A stretch of DNA of 64,000 nucleotides from assembly GCF_000376845.1 (NCBI RefSeq), contig NZ_AQXY01000029.1, forward strand, positions 186,001 to 250,000. Direction: 5' to 3'. The notes beneath the pieces were generated by a model. The model was given only the letters and a program-made list of their open reading frames with translations. It did no database searches and was not told where the DNA came from. The DNA comes from Thioalkalivibrio sp. ALE14 (GTDB taxonomy: Bacteria > Pseudomonadota > Gammaproteobacteria > Ectothiorhodospirales > Ectothiorhodospiraceae). Shown piece by piece: positions 62,935 through 64,000 of this stretch (the stretch's first letter is position 1; the number at the start of each line of letters is the position of its first letter). A program made the position numbers and the translations under genes.

Positions 62935-63516
62935 TCAGAGCCGGCGCCACCAGAACTGCAATGGCTTGAGACTTTCCTGCGCCTCGCCAATGTCCGGCCA
63001 GGGGAAGTAGCCAATCACCCCCTCGGCGCGGCTATAGCCGCGTTTCTCCCAGAACCCGTCCAGGGAGCGGTAACGGGGCGGGCGCCGCGGGTGGTCGTCC
63101 GGACGCACCACGGCGCAGAAAGTGGCATGGGAAAATCCCAGGCGCCGGGCGGCTGCCTCGCGCTCGTCGAAAAACCGGTGCCCGGCTCCCTGACCGCGGA
63201 ACGCCGGCTCCAGCACTGACTCCGCGAGGTAGTAATACGCGACAGGGTCCAGGCCCTGCGCGCGGAACGGTGCCTGGAACTCCGGCTCGGCCGCGACCAG
63301 CGGCAGCGCCGTGGAGGCGCCGACGACCCGATCGCCGTCCAGCGCCAGCACCAGCGTGCTGTCCGGGCAGTCCACGTAGTCCTGCAAATAACGCGCCTCG
63401 TACTCCGCGCTGCCCTCGTAGAGATACGGCCACTCGCGGAACACCGCGATGCGCAGGCGCGCCACGTCTTCCAGGTAGGGCGCGATCCCCGCGCCGCTGA
63501 CGGTCCTGAACTCCAT
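62935..63516 (-). CDS. GNAT-family N-acetyltransferase
   Basis: A 193-residue GNAT-fold protein. The acetyl-CoA binding segment ESVLEPAFRGQGAGHRFFDE (motif A, RGQGAG) and the upstream beta strands VLALDGDRVVGASTA are clear. The substrate is unknown. The ATG at 63516 (MEFRTVSGAG) fits homology; the longer frame is not used. It lies 26 nt downstream of the next (partial) gene on the same strand and is probably co-transcribed with it. Confidence 0.85.
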   Translation of the reverse strand: MEFRTVSGAGIAPYLEDVARLRIAVFREWPYLYEGSAEYEARYLQDYVDCPDSTLVLALDGDRVVGASTALPLVAAEPEFQAPFRAQGLDPVAYYYLAESVLEPAFRGQGAGHRFFDEREAAARRLGFSHATFCAVVRPDDHPRRPPRYRSLDGFWEKRGYSRAEGVIGYFPWPDIGEAQESLKPLQFWWRRL

Positions 63517-63542
63517 TCGTCTCGAACTCCTCGAACGCCTCG

Positions 63543-64000
63543 TCAGGCCGGCCCGGGCGTCTCCGCCGGCACCGGTCGTCCCACGCCCCGCAGCAGTCGT
63601 CCCAGGATGTCGGTCCCGCTCAGGATGCGGCGCTGGTCGTCGGTCCACAGCAGTATCACGTCATCGCCGACAACCGTATCGCCGCTGCTGGCCGGTCGCA
63701 CCTTGAAATACGGCACCAGCCCTCCCAGACGGCGGCCAGCATCGTGCACCACCAGCGGGTGGTGACAGAGATGGTGGGGGTCGAAGCGATCCGGGGCAAA
63801 CAGGGCTTCGCGGGTAAACTCCGCCACCCGGATCACCGTGCGCGGCTCGCCCTCGGGGTCGGTGATGACCGTCCAGCTCCGCCCCGGCCGGTTGAGACGG
63901 CGCAGGAACGGATCGTCGGTGCGGGGCTCGATTGCCGGGAATACCGGACGCCCGTCCTCGAAATCGAGCGCGATCACGCTGTCCGGGTCCAGGGCCTCGC
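63543..64000 (-). CDS. Unrecognised protein, 5' part beyond window
   Basis: An open frame of about 152 codons enters from the right edge and ends at 63543. The visible part includes VIALDFEDGRPVFPAIEPR, TDPEGEPRTVIRVAEFTREA and DILGRLLRGVGRP. The repeated pattern of a short beta strand followed by DILGRLL suggests a CBS-like or related regulatory domain, but I am not sure. A GTG at 63977 is possible, though upstream in-frame sequence (EALDPDS) looks coding, so the true start is probably outside the window. It is paired with the GNAT gene. Confidence 0.65.
   Translation of the reverse strand, partial: EALDPDSVIALDFEDGRPVFPAIEPRTDDPFLRRLNRPGRSWTVITDPEGEPRTVIRVAEFTREALFAPDRFDPHHLCHHPLVVHDAGRRLGGLVPYFKVRPASSGDTVVGDDVILLWTDDQRRILSGTDILGRLLRGVGRPVPAETPGPA

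Overview
The window is high-GC chromosomal DNA (roughly two thirds G+C) that looks like a chemolithoautotrophic, sulfur-oxidising gammaproteobacterium of the Ectothiorhodospiraceae/Thioalkalivibrio type. The evidence is a DAB inorganic-carbon pump, a CsoS1D alpha-carboxysome shell protein, glycolate salvage genes, several rhodanese/thiol-redox proteins, and housekeeping operons with typical gammaproteobacterial gene order. The genus is an inference from gene content; no 16S gene is present.

Layout. 1-3920 (-): DAB operon dabB / small membrane protein / dabA, with dabA cut by the window edge. 4197-9429 (-): glyA-nrdR-ribD-ribE-ribBX. 9702-10496 (-): transglutaminase-like protein. 10648-18924 (+): TAXI-TRAP transporter, DUF302 protein, glycolate oxidase subunits glcE and glcF, a glyoxylate aminotransferase and a small unknown protein. 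19089-19367: a MITE. 19368-22695 (-): ornithine-lipid acyltransferases, a GT4 glycosyltransferase and a PAP2 phosphatase. 22875-25480 (-): rhodanese and YyaL-like protein. 25582-27729 (+): lgt-thyA-folA. 27987-30802: divergent znuCB/znuA around a Zur operator. 31056-33827 (-): PAS/GGDEF protein and dgkA. 34072-39252 (-): glycine cleavage operon gcvT-gcvH-gcvPA-tpx-gcvPB behind a tandem glycine riboswitch. 39857-43235: ZIP transporter, AGCS symporter and nadC. 43291-44407: a large inverted repeat, a 119-bp duplication and tRNA-Ser(GGA). 44503-49671: DUF1820, AurF-like diiron protein, MltF, a TlpA fusion protein and a periplasmic rhodanese. 49737-56090 (-): pgaABCD. 56273-57849 (-): a second TlpA-fusion gene, broken by a second MITE. 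57935-59123 (-): csoS1D and a Nudix gene. 59416-64000: COG4389 membrane protein, lipase-like lipoprotein, HNH protein, GNAT, and a partial unknown gene.

How the genes fit together. Scattered operons add up to a carbon-fixation support set. DabAB would load bicarbonate and CsoS1D would gate the carboxysome shell. Glycolate made by RuBisCO oxygenation would be oxidised by the glycolate oxidase that contains GlcEF. An aminotransferase would convert glyoxylate to glycine, and the glycine-riboswitch-controlled cleavage system plus GlyA would recycle glycine to serine and C1-THF. ThyA and FolA draw on the same folate pool.

The most distinctive structural features are repeats. Two copies of a roughly 280-295 bp MITE have IS5-like ends and CTAG target duplications; one copy inactivates a gene that would be restored in frame by exact excision. 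There are also two palindromic 'CACGGAG/CACGAAG' elements, several REP-like palindromes, and a 735-bp inverted repeat next to a tRNA-Ser whose 3' end is duplicated.
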